From NCBI GenBank assembly GCA_016215605.1, contig JACRJB010000056.1:1-64000 (forward strand): a DNA stretch of 64,000 nt, read 5' to 3'. Position numbers and translations under genes: made by a program. This document shows positions 63,841-64,000 of the stretch, in pieces. The first letter of the stretch is position 1; every line of letters begins with the position of its first letter. The notes under the pieces are model-generated. The model was not told the DNA's origin and ran no database searches. It saw nothing but the letters and a program-made list of their open reading frames with translations. Origin of the DNA: Rhodopseudomonas palustris. GTDB taxonomy: Bacteria; Pseudomonadota; Alphaproteobacteria; Rhizobiales; Xanthobacteraceae.

Positions 63841-64000
63841 ATGAAAAAACAACCGTTCCGCCTCACCCCCTATCAGGTGCAGTGGCTCCTGATCGTGGGT
63901 TTCCTCACCGTCGGTTACGCGCTGTATCTGCGCTATCTCGCGATCGAACTGTCGACCGTGGCGCTCGCCTGCGACGCCGGCCTGCAATCGATGCTGTGCA
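63841..64000 (+). CDS. Membrane protein, cut by the window edge
   Basis: The ATG at 63841 opens a frame running off the right end; the first 53 residues are visible: basic start, a TM (about 14-32, WLLIVGFLTVGYALYL) and a Cys-containing segment. It is 61 bp after the SPOR-like gene on the same strand and may be co-transcribed. Not recognised further. Confidence 0.6.
   Translation, partial: MKKQPFRLTPYQVQWLLIVGFLTVGYALYLRYLAIELSTVALACDAGLQSMLC

Overview
The window is GC-rich, gene-dense alphaproteobacterial chromosome. Gene content (Pcs-type phosphatidylcholine synthase, LdtR-like MarR regulator, a bifunctional Rsh, Mg-type HemB, IalB-family and DUF2147 periplasmic proteins) and several families of short palindromic intergenic repeats suggest Nitrobacteraceae/Bradyrhizobiaceae, most like Rhodopseudomonas. 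That assignment is inference from gene families, not from a database match. I saw no tRNA, rRNA, CRISPR array, insertion sequence or prophage. The region looks like stable core chromosome with small accessory clusters.

Layout. 1-4.7 kb (mostly minus): an edge-truncated small zinc-ribbon-like protein, a three-gene operon of two tiny unknown proteins and a DUF4142 protein, the LdtR-like regulator with its terminator, and an acyl-CoA synthetase with a small membrane protein. 4.8-11.4 kb: hemB, an RDD membrane protein, bpt, mntH with a metal-regulator-like palindrome, and parC. 11.4-14.4 kb: two divergent regulator/enzyme pairs (HxlR with an NmrA-like quinone reductase; TetR with a glutathione transferase), each with a palindrome between them. 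14.4-22.5 kb (minus): recO, a membrane protein, era, rnc, lepB, acpS, pdxJ, rsh and rpoZ, with many 4-8 bp overlaps. This is the conserved translation/stringent-response block.

22.8-29.3 kb: a NYN-domain nuclease and a family-5 uracil-DNA glycosylase, then peroxiredoxin, smpB, mscL and dapA on minus, a DUF2147 protein, and a cupin/RraA-like pair. 29.5-36.6 kb is accessory metabolism: pxpBCA (5-oxoprolinase) converges on an operon of ABC binding protein, permease, ATPase and arylformamidase-like hydrolase, with a LysR gene divergent from it. 36.6-45.7 kb: a 50-residue membrane peptide, rimO, a quinone oxidoreductase, terC-like/pcs, a UbiH-family monooxygenase, an AEC transporter, dihydropyrimidinase and hspQ.

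45.8-64 kb: an IalB-family protein, an orphan YejA-like peptide-binding protein, a catalytically degenerate adenylate-forming protein, a two-receiver plus GGDEF pseudo-enzyme that keeps only the c-di-GMP inhibitory site, mfd/sdhE, recG, a DUF502 protein, glmU and glmS (UDP-GlcNAc synthesis), a SPOR-like protein, and a membrane protein cut by the right edge.

The most interesting item is the pair at 48.7-51.5 kb. A PleD/PopA-like protein has lost its phospho-acceptors and cyclase signature but keeps an RxxD I-site at the exact canonical spacing. It lies just downstream of an adenylate-forming protein that has lost all its catalytic motifs. The second is the LysR/ABC/formamidase-like locus.
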